In this document: positions 8,782 to 17,500 of the stretch, piece by piece
Layout of the letters: every line of letters begins with the position of its first letter
How positions within the stretch are numbered: position 1 is the first letter of the stretch
From: a bacterium (Candidatus Blackallbacteria) CG13_big_fil_rev_8_21_14_2_50_49_14
GTDB lineage: Bacteria; Cyanobacteriota; Sericytochromatia; UBA7694
Assembly: GCA_002783405.1 (NCBI GenBank)
Contig: PFGG01000075.1
Span: forward strand, 62,001-126,000
Length of the DNA stretch: 64,000 bases
Direction of reading: 5' to 3'
Notes under the pieces: model-generated
Databases searched by the model: none
What the model was told of the DNA's origin: nothing
Seen by the model: the letters and a program-made list of their open reading frames with translations, nothing else
Program-made: the position numbers and the translations under genes

Positions 8782-8823
8782 TTTTTAAACGTAATAAAAA
8801 GATATCTATTGATTTTTAAACGT
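8782..8823 (+). repeat. Direct repeats TTTTTAAACGT upstream of the CxxC gene
   Basis: Two identical 11-base copies at 8782-8792 and 8813-8823 are offset by 31 bases, about three helical turns. The second overlaps the -35 box and spacer of the promoter at 8809-8837, suggesting an operator bound on one face of the helix. Confidence 0.5.
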
Positions 8824-8837
8824 GAATTCTCTAGACT
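8809..8837 (+). promoter_or_regulatory. Promoter of the CxxC protein gene
   Basis: -35 TTGATT (8809-8814) and -10 TAGACT (8832-8837) are separated by 17 bases, placing the start near 8844, about 30 bases before the ATG at 8874. Confidence 0.55.
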
Positions 8838-8873
8838 AAAAAAATATCTCCCTCAGAGAAGGACAGAAAGAAG

Positions 8874-9218
8874 ATGCAAAAACACAATGCAGAAGAGCGG
8901 TCTCACCCCATTGCTGAAAGCCTTCACGGCGAAGTCAGTTATTGTTCCTGCTGCAAGCAATATCAACTCAAGTTCAAAAACATCGGCATTCCCTTTTCAA
9001 AAAAAGGACTTGAATCTTTTAAAAGCGTCTTAGAACAGAGCTATTTAAATCTGGCCCTTGAACAAAATCACAATCCCACGCTCAAAATTCGCTGCGCAAA
9101 CATGATGCTCTCCTTTAAACTGGAAGAAGCAGATGAAATTCTGGAACTGATCAAACAGGCCCAAATCGAAACCGTTCGGGCAGAACTTGAATATCTGTAT
9201 CAACTACCGGAAAGTTAA
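8874..9218 (+). CDS. Small CxxC protein divergent from feoAB
   Basis: A 114-residue protein with a possible metal-binding pair in YCSCC (residues 22-26) followed by a mostly helical C-terminal half. No family is confidently recognised; it loosely resembles short Bacteroidetes-type proteins that start with a similar Cys motif. AAGGA lies about 10 bases upstream of the ATG. It is transcribed away from feoA across a repeat-rich control region and is followed after three bases by the GTG of the cinA-like gene. Shared regulation with iron uptake is an inference from position. Confidence 0.75.
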   Translation: MQKHNAEERSHPIAESLHGEVSYCSCCKQYQLKFKNIGIPFSKKGLESFKSVLEQSYLNLALEQNHNPTLKIRCANMMLSFKLEEADEILELIKQAQIETVRAELEYLYQLPES

Positions 9219-9221
9219 AGC

Positions 9222-10382
9222 GTGCGCATTGAAAAAATCTGTATTTTGGCAATTGGAACAGAACTGAGCGAAGGTCAAATTATCAACAGCAATGCCGCCT
9301 GGCTCTCAAAAGCCTTGATAGAATCAGGTGCAAAAGAATGCTGGCACCTCACGTTGGCGGATGATCGCGAACAGATCCTGACGGGTTTAAAAATCGCCAG
9401 CCAACATGCCGACATGCTGATCCTGACAGGGGGATTGGGCCCCACTTCAGATGATTTTACCCGTGAGGTTCTCTCAACCTGGCTGGACAAACCCCTGATT
9501 TTTGATCCGGATTCTTGGACACATTTAGAAAATCGGGCCCAACTGCTTAAGTTTCAACTTTCGCCGTCGCAAAAACAACAGTGCTATTTTCCTGAAGGGG
9601 CCACCATTATTGTCAACCCCGCAGGAACAGCCCATGCTTTTCTCTGTCATCGCCAGAACCAGCCGATCTTTGTCTTGCCTGGCCCCCCCTCCGAAATCCA
9701 AAAGATTTGGGAAACCGATCTTGCCCAACGCTTGCATCAGTATCTGCCTGGAAAAGCAGAGCAAAAACTGTACCGTTGGCAATGCATGGGCCTGCCTGAA
9801 GCAGATTTAGGCGACAAAACAGAAGAGGCCCTGAAAGGAAGCCTCTTCAGAATTGGCTACCGGGCCCACAGCCCCTATGTTGAAGTAAAAGTCTGGGTTC
9901 CGGCTGAAAAAGAAGCTCAGCCCTGGCTGGAAAAGCTTGAAACAGCCTTAAGCCCTTGGGTTATCGTGCGCAATGAAGAGGATCTGGGCAGCCATCTGGT
10001 TCAAGCTTGTCAAAAATTTAAGCGGGTCCGCTTATTAGAATCAGGGAGTCAGGGTCGATTCCAACAGAGATTGGCCCCCTATCTCACCCCCTCAGCCTTT
10101 CAGACGCCCTTTCAAATTGAAACGCTTTATGGCGCGCCGCTGGATCAGAACGAAATTTTCAAACTGCTTGAAAAAGAACGCTCAGACGAGCTTCTCTTTT
10201 TGAGTTTTTGTCAGGCTTCTGCCTCAAGCTGGTTGATTGTCCTTCAACAGGGGCAAGTGCTGCAACAGGAATTTCTGAGCAGCCCGTATCCAGAGGAACA
10301 AGTCTCAAGAAACCTGGCCGTTCTGATTGAAAAAACGCTCCTGCGCTGGTCAGAATGGTTAAGCCACAAACTTGAAAAATAA
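9222..10382 (+). CDS. CinA-like protein with degenerate C-terminal domain
   Basis: A 386-residue protein. The N-terminal half is a clear MoCF-type CinA domain with GTELSEGQIINSNA and the signature GGLGPTSDD, the domain linked to NMN/ADP-ribose pyrophosphatase activity. CinA normally ends in a PncC-type NMN deamidase domain with an ESCTGG motif. Here the equivalent stretch reads ESGSQGRFQQRL, so the active-site Cys/Thr region is lost and the domain looks shortened. The start codon is GTG, three bases after the preceding stop, so the gene is probably co-transcribed with the CxxC gene. Confidence 0.85.
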   Translation: MRIEKICILAIGTELSEGQIINSNAAWLSKALIESGAKECWHLTLADDREQILTGLKIASQHADMLILTGGLGPTSDDFTREVLSTWLDKPLIFDPDSWTHLENRAQLLKFQLSPSQKQQCYFPEGATIIVNPAGTAHAFLCHRQNQPIFVLPGPPSEIQKIWETDLAQRLHQYLPGKAEQKLYRWQCMGLPEADLGDKTEEALKGSLFRIGYRAHSPYVEVKVWVPAEKEAQPWLEKLETALSPWVIVRNEEDLGSHLVQACQKFKRVRLLESGSQGRFQQRLAPYLTPSAFQTPFQIETLYGAPLDQNEIFKLLEKERSDELLFLSFCQASASSWLIVLQQGQVLQQEFLSSPYPEEQVSRNLAVLIEKTLLRWSEWLSHKLEK

Positions 10383-10454
10383 TGCAGAGACAATGGTTTC
10401 AGACCGGGCTTTTTAAACGAAAAATTTGATAACCTGCCTGTTTTCATAAGCTTG

Positions 10455-10463
10455 TGATAAAAT
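10455..10463 (+). promoter_or_regulatory. Possible extended -10 promoter of the LCP gene
   Basis: TGATAAAAT fits an extended -10 element (TGnTAnAAT), with no well-spaced -35. A start near 10470 would favour the downstream ATG at 10600 over the GTG at 10468 as the start of the LCP gene. Confidence 0.3.
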
Positions 10464-10599
10464 CAATGTGATCAGAAGTAATCAAAGAAACCTTCTGAAA
10501 CACTCTAAAAATAAAGTCAGGAGCATTCAAGCTGACAGCAATTTTCCCCTTCACCTTGTATTTAAAGTGCCGGGAGTTAACAGCACGAGTGCAAACTGT

Positions 10600-12279
10600 A
10601 TGAAAACCCAATCGTTACCCCCTTCTTTGCGTCCTCGCAAATCCAACCGTATGAGTATCTGGTTCAGAGCGCTTGTGGCCATGGCCATTGTCTGTGGCGC
10701 GCTTTCTGTGGGCAGTGTGATTGGGGTTCTGGCCTCGACCTTTGGCCAACCCACGCAGAACAACAGTCTGGCCGAAAATGATCTGATTCGCCAATTAACC
10801 CGAAAAATCGAAGGTCTGGGTCAATTCTCAGGCAGTCGAACCTCAGGCCAGGAAACGGGTAAAGAGGGCACCAACCTCGACCCCTGGACTATTCTTACCA
10901 ATTTCAGACAATTGGATCGAAAAATCAATATTCTTGTTTTGGGCAGTGACTATAATTACGTACGCGGAAAAAAAGTCAGCGATCAGGAAGCCGGCATTCG
11001 CAGCAGAACAGATACGATTATGCTGGTCAGCCTGGATCCCAACCGAGGAGACGTCAGTATTCTATCGATTCCCCGTGATACCCGCGCTCTTTTAACAGGT
11101 CACCATTACGATAAAATCAATGCGGCCATGGTCTATGGCGGGGTCGATCTTGTCAAAAGCACGGTCTCTGATCTGACAGGCGTGCCGATTGATTATTATA
11201 TGGCCCTGAAAGTAGATGGCCTGATCAATATGGTGGATATTATCGGAGGCATTAAAATCTACGTGGATAAAGACATGTACTATGTCGATGAAACTGCACA
11301 CTTGGGGATCAATATTCACAAAGGCTGGAAACGCATGAGTGGGGAACAAGCCCACCAATACGTGCGCTTTCGCAAGGATGAGCTGGGCGATATTGGCCGT
11401 GTTCAACGCCAACAAAAATTCATCAAAGCCGTTCTTGACCAAATGCTGGTGCCCACCTCCTGGATCAAAATTCCTGAACTGCTCTCCCGCCTGAATGAAA
11501 ATATCGAAACAGATATTCCCAACGAAATGCTGGGACAAATAGCGCGTTTTGGCATGAGCAGCAACAAGGACAAAATCAGAATGGTCATGCTGCCAGGGGG
11601 TTTTTCAGGCAGTGCTTACCAAGCCAGTTACTGGTTGGTGAACTATGAAGCTGCGCGGGAAGTGATTACAGAACTCTTTCCTGAATCAACTCTTGCCAAT
11701 TACCAACTGGCAGCCCAGAATTTGCCTGCCCCATCTCAGGAAGAAAGCATGAAACGTTACCGTGTCTCGGTTTGGAATGGAACCAATGACCTGCAAACCG
11801 GTCGGGAGGTCGTGAGAAGATTGCGGGAAGCAGGCTTTAATGTCTGGGCAATACGCAAAGCCCCCGCAGAAAGTCTGGTCACCCGCTATGTCGCGCAAAC
11901 AGGCAAAACAGAAGTTTTGCCCTATCTGCAAAGAGCCCTTGGTTTTGAAGGTGAACGCGTTGCCGCCAGTGTGGGTGATTTAATTACTGAATTTACAGTG
12001 ATCATTGGTGAAGATTTGGTTCGTCATATGCAGGCACAACCACCAGCGAATTTAAGCCAACCCCAGAGCCAACACTCCCAAACCCAGCTGGCCCCAGCAC
12101 AGCAAAACAGCTATGCCCCCAGAACACGCAGAAGAAGACAAAGACCCCGCCAAAGCAGCGTGCAATCAGATTATGAACAAAACAAGCCAAGAAACGCTGC
12201 TCAGGAAGAATCCCGTTTCGAAAACCCACCTGTACCAGAATACGTCGAACGTTCAACCGTAGATCCCCTGTACAACTGA
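10600..12279 (+). CDS. LytR-CpsA-Psr family protein with LytR_C domain
   Basis: About 559 residues. A single N-terminal membrane helix (near residues 20-45) is followed by the LCP catalytic domain, with RSRTDT, SIPRDTR and RFRKDELGDIGRVQRQ carrying the conserved pyrophosphate-binding arginines and aspartates. A LytR_C domain follows (VSVWNGTN onward), and then a basic, Gln/Pro-rich tail. LCP enzymes attach undecaprenyl-linked glycopolymers to peptidoglycan or other acceptors outside the cytoplasmic membrane. The ATG at 10600 is chosen for a normal anchor; an in-frame GTG at 10468 would add 44 residues. It may supply the transfer step for glycans made by the nearby glycosyltransferase operon. 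Confidence 0.88.
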   Translation: MKTQSLPPSLRPRKSNRMSIWFRALVAMAIVCGALSVGSVIGVLASTFGQPTQNNSLAENDLIRQLTRKIEGLGQFSGSRTSGQETGKEGTNLDPWTILTNFRQLDRKINILVLGSDYNYVRGKKVSDQEAGIRSRTDTIMLVSLDPNRGDVSILSIPRDTRALLTGHHYDKINAAMVYGGVDLVKSTVSDLTGVPIDYYMALKVDGLINMVDIIGGIKIYVDKDMYYVDETAHLGINIHKGWKRMSGEQAHQYVRFRKDELGDIGRVQRQQKFIKAVLDQMLVPTSWIKIPELLSRLNENIETDIPNEMLGQIARFGMSSNKDKIRMVMLPGGFSGSAYQASYWLVNYEAAREVITELFPESTLANYQLAAQNLPAPSQEESMKRYRVSVWNGTNDLQTGREVVRRLREAGFNVWAIRKAPAESLVTRYVAQTGKTEVLPYLQRALGFEGERVAASVGDLITEFTVIIGEDLVRHMQAQPPANLSQPQSQHSQTQLAPAQQNSYAPRTRRRRQRPRQSSVQSDYEQNKPRNAAQEESRFENPPVPEYVERSTVDPLYN

Positions 12280-12375
12280 CGCCAAAATCAGCTCAAAAGA
12301 GAAAGCGGACGGAATCCACAAATCAGATCGGCCTTCTTCCTGCCTGCGGATTAGATCCGGGAGCAGAGAACAGCA

Positions 12376-12384
12376 TGGTATACT
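12376..12384 (+). promoter_or_regulatory. Extended -10 promoter of the rseP operon
   Basis: TGGTATACT is a good extended -10 element about 60 bases before the TTG start at 12444. No convincing -35 is present at 17 bases, which extended -10 promoters can tolerate. Confidence 0.45.
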
Positions 12385-12443
12385 GCATGGAAAACTTGAT
12401 GCCTGACAGGATTTGATTTCAGAGAAACGGAGAAAAGATCCGC

Positions 12444-13532
12444 TTGAACCTCCCGCATATTATATTGGTAATTTTCGTTTTGGCCTTATTGATTGCTTTT
12501 CATGAATTTGGTCATTTTATTTGCGCTAAATCTCTGGGGGTTCCGGTCAAAATCTTTTCCATCGGCTTCCCACTGGGTTCTCGGCCCTTGCTTCATTTTC
12601 GCTGGGGAGAAACCGATGTTCAGCTCAACCCCCTTCCACTGGGCGGATTTTGCGCCTTCATGGATGATGAAAACCATGAAAAAGACGAAAATAGCGAAGA
12701 ACAGGATTCTTTTGCACCGGGTGATAAGCGTTTTCTGAAAAACAGAGCGATTTGGGAACGTGCAATTATCATTTCAGGGGGCGTAGTTGCCAATATGATC
12801 GTTGCCTATGCGATTTTATTGGGACTGGTCGTTGGCACCGGAGTTCCCGATTTCAGCGCTTCAGGAGGAGTTTTTGTTGGCAATGTAAGAGCCGACGCTC
12901 CGGCTTTTAAAGCAGGGATCAAATCGGGTGATCAGATCAAAGCCATTGACGGCAAAGCGATCTTAAGCGTCGCAGCCATGCAAGCAGCTGTCAAAGCAGG
13001 CAAAGAAAAGCCGCTTAAAATTACCGTACAACGTGTCAATGAAACCCTGGAACTGACAGCCACACCCGCCAGCAATGGAACCATTGGGGTTGAAATTCAG
13101 GATGTCGCCAAGAAACGGCCCGTATCTGGCGTGGGTGAAGCTCTCGGACAATCCTGGAAAGACCTGCTGAGCATGTCAGCCATGCTGCTGGCCGCACTTT
13201 GGAAACTGATCTCGGGCGCTTTGCCTCTGAATCAGGTGGGAGGACTGGTTGAAGTCGTGCATATGGGCTCAAAGGTCTCCCAAACTGGATTTACACAGCT
13301 GATGTATTTTGCTGCGCTGATCAGCATTGAACTGGCCATTCTCAATATTTTGCCCGTTCCGGCCCTGGATGGCGGCCATCTTTTTTTATTGAGCATTGAA
13401 GCGATTCGCGGCAAGCCATTGACCCGCGCCTTTGAGGAAAAGCTGCATTACGCAGGCTTCTTTGTGCTGATGGCACTTGGTGTTTTACTCATTTTTAAGG
13501 ATGTCTGGGGCTTAACCCTGGGGAAAGGATAA
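12444..13532 (+). CDS. rseP: Site-2 protease RseP family
   Basis: A 362-residue intramembrane zinc metalloprotease. HEFGH at residues 20-24 in the first membrane helix is the HExxH zinc site, a single PDZ domain lies near residues 125-210, and NILPVPALDGGHL near residue 300 supplies the third zinc ligand. Length fits single-PDZ RseP/MmpA homologues. These proteases cut anti-sigma factors and remnant signal peptides. The start is a TTG with GGAG 11 bases upstream. It leads a tight operon with two genes for glycan-type proteins (gaps of 7 and 4 bases). Confidence 0.93.
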   Translation: MNLPHIILVIFVLALLIAFHEFGHFICAKSLGVPVKIFSIGFPLGSRPLLHFRWGETDVQLNPLPLGGFCAFMDDENHEKDENSEEQDSFAPGDKRFLKNRAIWERAIIISGGVVANMIVAYAILLGLVVGTGVPDFSASGGVFVGNVRADAPAFKAGIKSGDQIKAIDGKAILSVAAMQAAVKAGKEKPLKITVQRVNETLELTATPASNGTIGVEIQDVAKKRPVSGVGEALGQSWKDLLSMSAMLLAALWKLISGALPLNQVGGLVEVVHMGSKVSQTGFTQLMYFAALISIELAILNILPVPALDGGHLFLLSIEAIRGKPLTRAFEEKLHYAGFFVLMALGVLLIFKDVWGLTLGKG

Positions 13533-13539
13533 TTCATCC

Positions 13540-14526
13540 ATGGCGCTTCGTATTATTCGCAAATCCACCTCTCAAAGTCATGTAGAAATCATTCGTGGCA
13601 CAGCCACAGACAGCAAAGCTTCGTTCAGTGTGCTCTGCTATCTTCAAAAACAGGAGCAGCTCGAAGCCTTTAAACGCTTAATCTATGAAAGCAAAGAAAT
13701 CTCAGAACACGCTGAAATCATCTTCATGAAAAGCACTGAGGTCCAAGAGGCACTGCGCCCTCATTTTGAAGCCCTTCCCCACAATATTAAACTGATGAGC
13801 GCACCTGAAAAAGCCTCTCTCAGCCGCTGTCTGCGCACCTTGGTACAAGAAGCTGGCACAGATATCTGTTGGTATCTGCCCTGGGCCCCTGCCCCTGAAG
13901 AACTGAATTGGCTGCCCGAAGCCCTCAGTTTTCTTAAATCCAATCCCAACCATGCCGCTGCAGGCCCCATTCTCTACCACCAGGAAAAACTGATCTCCGC
14001 AGGTCAAAGCATGGTTCTGGATATGCCGACCCACCAACTGAACCTGAACCAGAACAGCTATACCGTCAATGCCGGCAAAGAAAAAATCTGGAATATTGGC
14101 AAAGACATTGCCCGCACAGACTGGCAAAGTCTAAAACATGGCTATGCCCCCGTTCCCGCGCTGCCCCTTGAACTTTTACTTTTCTCCCGCAGCACCTACC
14201 TGGGCCTGAGTTGGGAAGACTCCAACTGGGCTGCCGAATGGGTTTCACAGGATATTTGCATTGGCCTGCACCAACAGCAGTATTGGGTGCATCTTCTGCC
14301 TTTTTATGTCCAAGCTCCAGAACCCGTCCTTCAAGATCTGCTTACCAACAGCGTATCGATGCCTGACACCTTTGCCCAACGCTGGCGCCCTGTTTTTCGA
14401 GAAACCCTCTTTGATACCTACCCTGTTCTGGGACTGAAAGAGACATCAGAAAAAAGCTTTCAAGCCCAGCCCCCCCAGGAAACCGATCCTGTGGCCTCTT
14501 ATTTTGCAGCGTTGAAAGTGAGTTAA
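13540..14526 (+). CDS. Unknown protein, possible degenerate family 2 glycosyltransferase
   Basis: A 328-residue soluble protein. The segment AAAGPILYHQEKLISAGQS resembles the part of GT2 rhamnosyltransferase-like enzymes that follows the catalytic core, and the flow of strands before it would fit a GT-A fold. No DxD metal motif is visible, so it may be inactive or a partner subunit. It sits between rseP and the large glycosyltransferase mosaic, 7 bases after one and 4 before the other, so a role in the same surface glycan pathway is likely. The assignment is tentative. Confidence 0.65.
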   Translation: MALRIIRKSTSQSHVEIIRGTATDSKASFSVLCYLQKQEQLEAFKRLIYESKEISEHAEIIFMKSTEVQEALRPHFEALPHNIKLMSAPEKASLSRCLRTLVQEAGTDICWYLPWAPAPEELNWLPEALSFLKSNPNHAAAGPILYHQEKLISAGQSMVLDMPTHQLNLNQNSYTVNAGKEKIWNIGKDIARTDWQSLKHGYAPVPALPLELLLFSRSTYLGLSWEDSNWAAEWVSQDICIGLHQQQYWVHLLPFYVQAPEPVLQDLLTNSVSMPDTFAQRWRPVFRETLFDTYPVLGLKETSEKSFQAQPPQETDPVASYFAALKVS

Positions 14527-14530
14527 ACGG

Positions 14531-17500
14531 ATGTCCATCAGTCTTATTGTTTATTGCTCTCAATCCCCTCTTTTGGCGGAACGACATCTGCTCCACAGCC
14601 TGAAGCAGCAAAAAGAAACTGCTTTGGATGTTCAACTCTATTATGAAAAAGGCCTGACCCTGCCCGAGGATCTGCCTAAAAACTGGATCCACGAAGAAGT
14701 AGCGCCCCAGACACCGCTGGCACAAATTTGGCAAAAAGGGCTTGAAAAAGCACAGGGCGACTGGGTCTGCTTCAGTGAACCCGAAGTTTTTTACCACCCA
14801 CTGCATTTCGCCAGCGTTCAAAAAACATTGGAAAAGCATGCCGAAGCACAGGGGCTTTATGCACATTGCCAGTTTATTGATCGGGAACTCTACCCGCTTG
14901 AGCAAGAAACTCCCAGTCTGAAAAGCGCTGATTGGAAAAGTTTTTTTATCGCTCAGGATGCTTATCTTCCTTTGGGAGCTTTTGTCTTTAAACGGGAGAG
15001 CCTCAAACCAGAAAGCTTCAAGCCTGATCTGAAATACTATCTTGAAGAAAACCTGCTGGCTGACTGGACGGCTCAAAATAACCTGATTGAAATGCCCATT
15101 TGCAGTGTTTCGGCCATTCCCCAACGCAACCGCCCGGTTCCCCTGATGGAAAAAGTAGAAGAATTTATTGCGATCTTCAGATCTTGGCTGGAAAAATATC
15201 CGCTTGAATCTCTGGTCCTGCCTTCTGCTTTTCCTGAAAACAGTCAAGACAAGATTCATGCCCTGCGCTCGATTTTACAGGCCCTCTATAACCGGGGCCT
15301 GTTGGAAGAAGCCAAAGGCTTCAGTGAAAAATACCGGGAAGAACTTCTGTCTGCCAAAGTAACTCACAGTCTTTGGATTTATGCCGAGCAGAGCCCTGTA
15401 TCAGAATTGACGAAACAGGCTTGGGCTCAAGAGGTCGCAAACAAGCACTATCCCATTTGTATCAAGCTCAGCAACAAAAAAAACCCACGGTTTTCAGGCA
15501 CCCAAACCCGTTTCAGTTATCAAGCGGGTATCGCTGAAATCAGCATCAGCAATCTCTCAAGCGAAGAGCAAAACAAAGCCCATCGTAATTTTTCAACCGA
15601 AATTCTCAGCCTGGTGAAAACACAATTGGAACGTTACACACCGGACTGGGTGCATTTCAGCTCCTTTCAACTGAGCTCCTTGCATATGCCCCAATTTCTG
15701 GCAGAGCTGAATATTCCTGTCTTCTATAGCTTGTCGGATGATTCGCTCTTTGAGCTTCGCCGCAATTTAAGGGAACCTGAAAACGAAAACCATTGGAAAC
15801 AGATTCGCAAAGAAGAAGCCGAGGCCTTGAATAAATTGCTTCAACGTCTCTTTGAAGAAACAGCCAGCTGTATTTTCGTAGAAAAACCCCAAGACTTGGC
15901 CCAACTAGAAGATTTGGGGCTAAAAACCCCCAAAATTCAAACCATCCATCAGGCCCAAGATCTGCTGGCACGGTGCAGACAAAACCTGGTCTCACATGCT
16001 GAGAAACCTGAAGTTCCCTCTTTTGGACTCTTGTATCAGGCACTTACCCAGAAAACACTTGCGGAACAAGTGATCCAAGATCAGGAAAGACTGAAAGAGT
16101 GCCAGCAGATTTTAACCTTTGGTACCGAAGAGCGCGCGCTGCTGCGCACCCTCAATGCCCAAAACATTCCGGCCACGGGCCTTGAGTTTTCTGCCAAAAG
16201 TGTTGAAAGCGCACAGGAACAGGGCCTGCAGATTATGTCTGGAGGAATTGAAAAACTGGGCCGCTATCTCCATCTCTTTGATGGTTTGCACAGCGCCTAT
16301 ACCCTGGAAGGCATGGCCCCCTGGGATGTCGTTCAATTCCTGAGGAACTGCAATCTGGCCATGAGAAAAGGCGGGCGTCTGGTGCTCAGGCACCTGGATT
16401 CTCAATTCAAAGGCCCTCTCGAACAGGGCTTTTGGATGGATGAACACCACCAGCGCCCCTATCCCACGGCTCTCTTGGAAGTTCTGCTCAAGCATTTTGG
16501 TTTTCAGGTTCTGGAAACCGTCAGCGAAGAAAATGACTGGCAGGATCATTTGATCGACGCCTATCTCAAATTTCCTTCTTTGCCCCTGCTCAGCATGCCG
16601 GTTTCGACACAAAGCTTTGCCGAGTACTGGAAGAGCCAGCTCTTTTCGGTGGTGATTCCTGAAAATGCAAAAGCCCTCGTGATTGGGCCCCATATTCAAA
16701 ATACCTGGCTGATGTACCGTGTACAGTGCGAAAGCATGCTGGGCATTTCGCTCAACCTTTCCGAAATTACGCCCAAACACAAACCCGGCTCTCCTTACCA
16801 GATTCACTACAGCCGCCATTTATTGCAAACCTTGGATCGGCTCAAAGGACAGTTTGACGTGATCCTCTGGCAGGGTGTGCCCGAAACCTTTCAGCCTGAA
16901 GAGCTTGAGAAAATCCTGGCCCGCACCCGTGAACTCTTGAGCCCCGATGGAAAACTGCATATTCAAAGCATGCAACTGCAAGCTGAAAACACGCTGTTTT
17001 GGGATTGTCTGCTAAATCGCCGGCCTTATCCCCAACTGCCAAGCTTGCTGGAGTCGGCAGGTTTTGAAATCAGCACACACAGCCAAAGCCAACAGCATCT
17101 TTCGATCAGTTGTGGCCGACAAAGTACTGAAACACAGCCCCTTGCCCCGCAAGCGCGTGAGCTTCCTGTTTTGGCTGCCTGGTATGAAAAACGGGCCGAG
17201 CAGGTCTGGCGCCCCCAGAGCGTCGCCGAGGTGATGGCCCAAGCCGCAGAGTCACATCGCTTTATCGCTTTGGAAACCCTTTTGCAGAATCTTTCCCCTG
17301 AAGCCCTTGAAAAATTTATGCTGCAGCTTCAGCGAATTTTAAAACCGGGCGGAGAACTTCTGCTGCGCCTGAGCAAATTCAACGCCGAATTTTGGCAGAG
17401 CAATCAGGTTTGCAAACCCTACCCCCAAGCAGTGGCCAATCAGGTGCTGCAAAAATTTGGGTTCGTGCGTGAAAATGCCTGGGAAACAGAATCTGAATTT

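Larger units (their letters stand above)
8317..8873. other. Very AT-rich divergent intergenic region
   Basis: About 550 bases between feoA (leftward) and the CxxC gene (rightward), composed largely of A/T runs and visibly unlike the surrounding genes. It holds both promoters, two pairs of direct repeats, a dyad CTTAAGA-agtc-TCTTAAG at 8594-8611, and a weak Fur-box-like stretch at 8532-8546. No open reading frame of substance was seen in the core. Confidence 0.7.

Noticed and set aside
10468-10470. GTG start for the LCP gene
   Set aside because: No ribosome binding site is present and it sits at the predicted transcription start; the ATG at 10600 gives a normal anchor. Not excluded.
14342-15259. 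Long minus-strand open frame of about 305 codons
   Set aside because: It lies opposite the giant glycosyltransferase gene, has no ribosome binding site and reads as low-similarity sequence typical of antisense frames.
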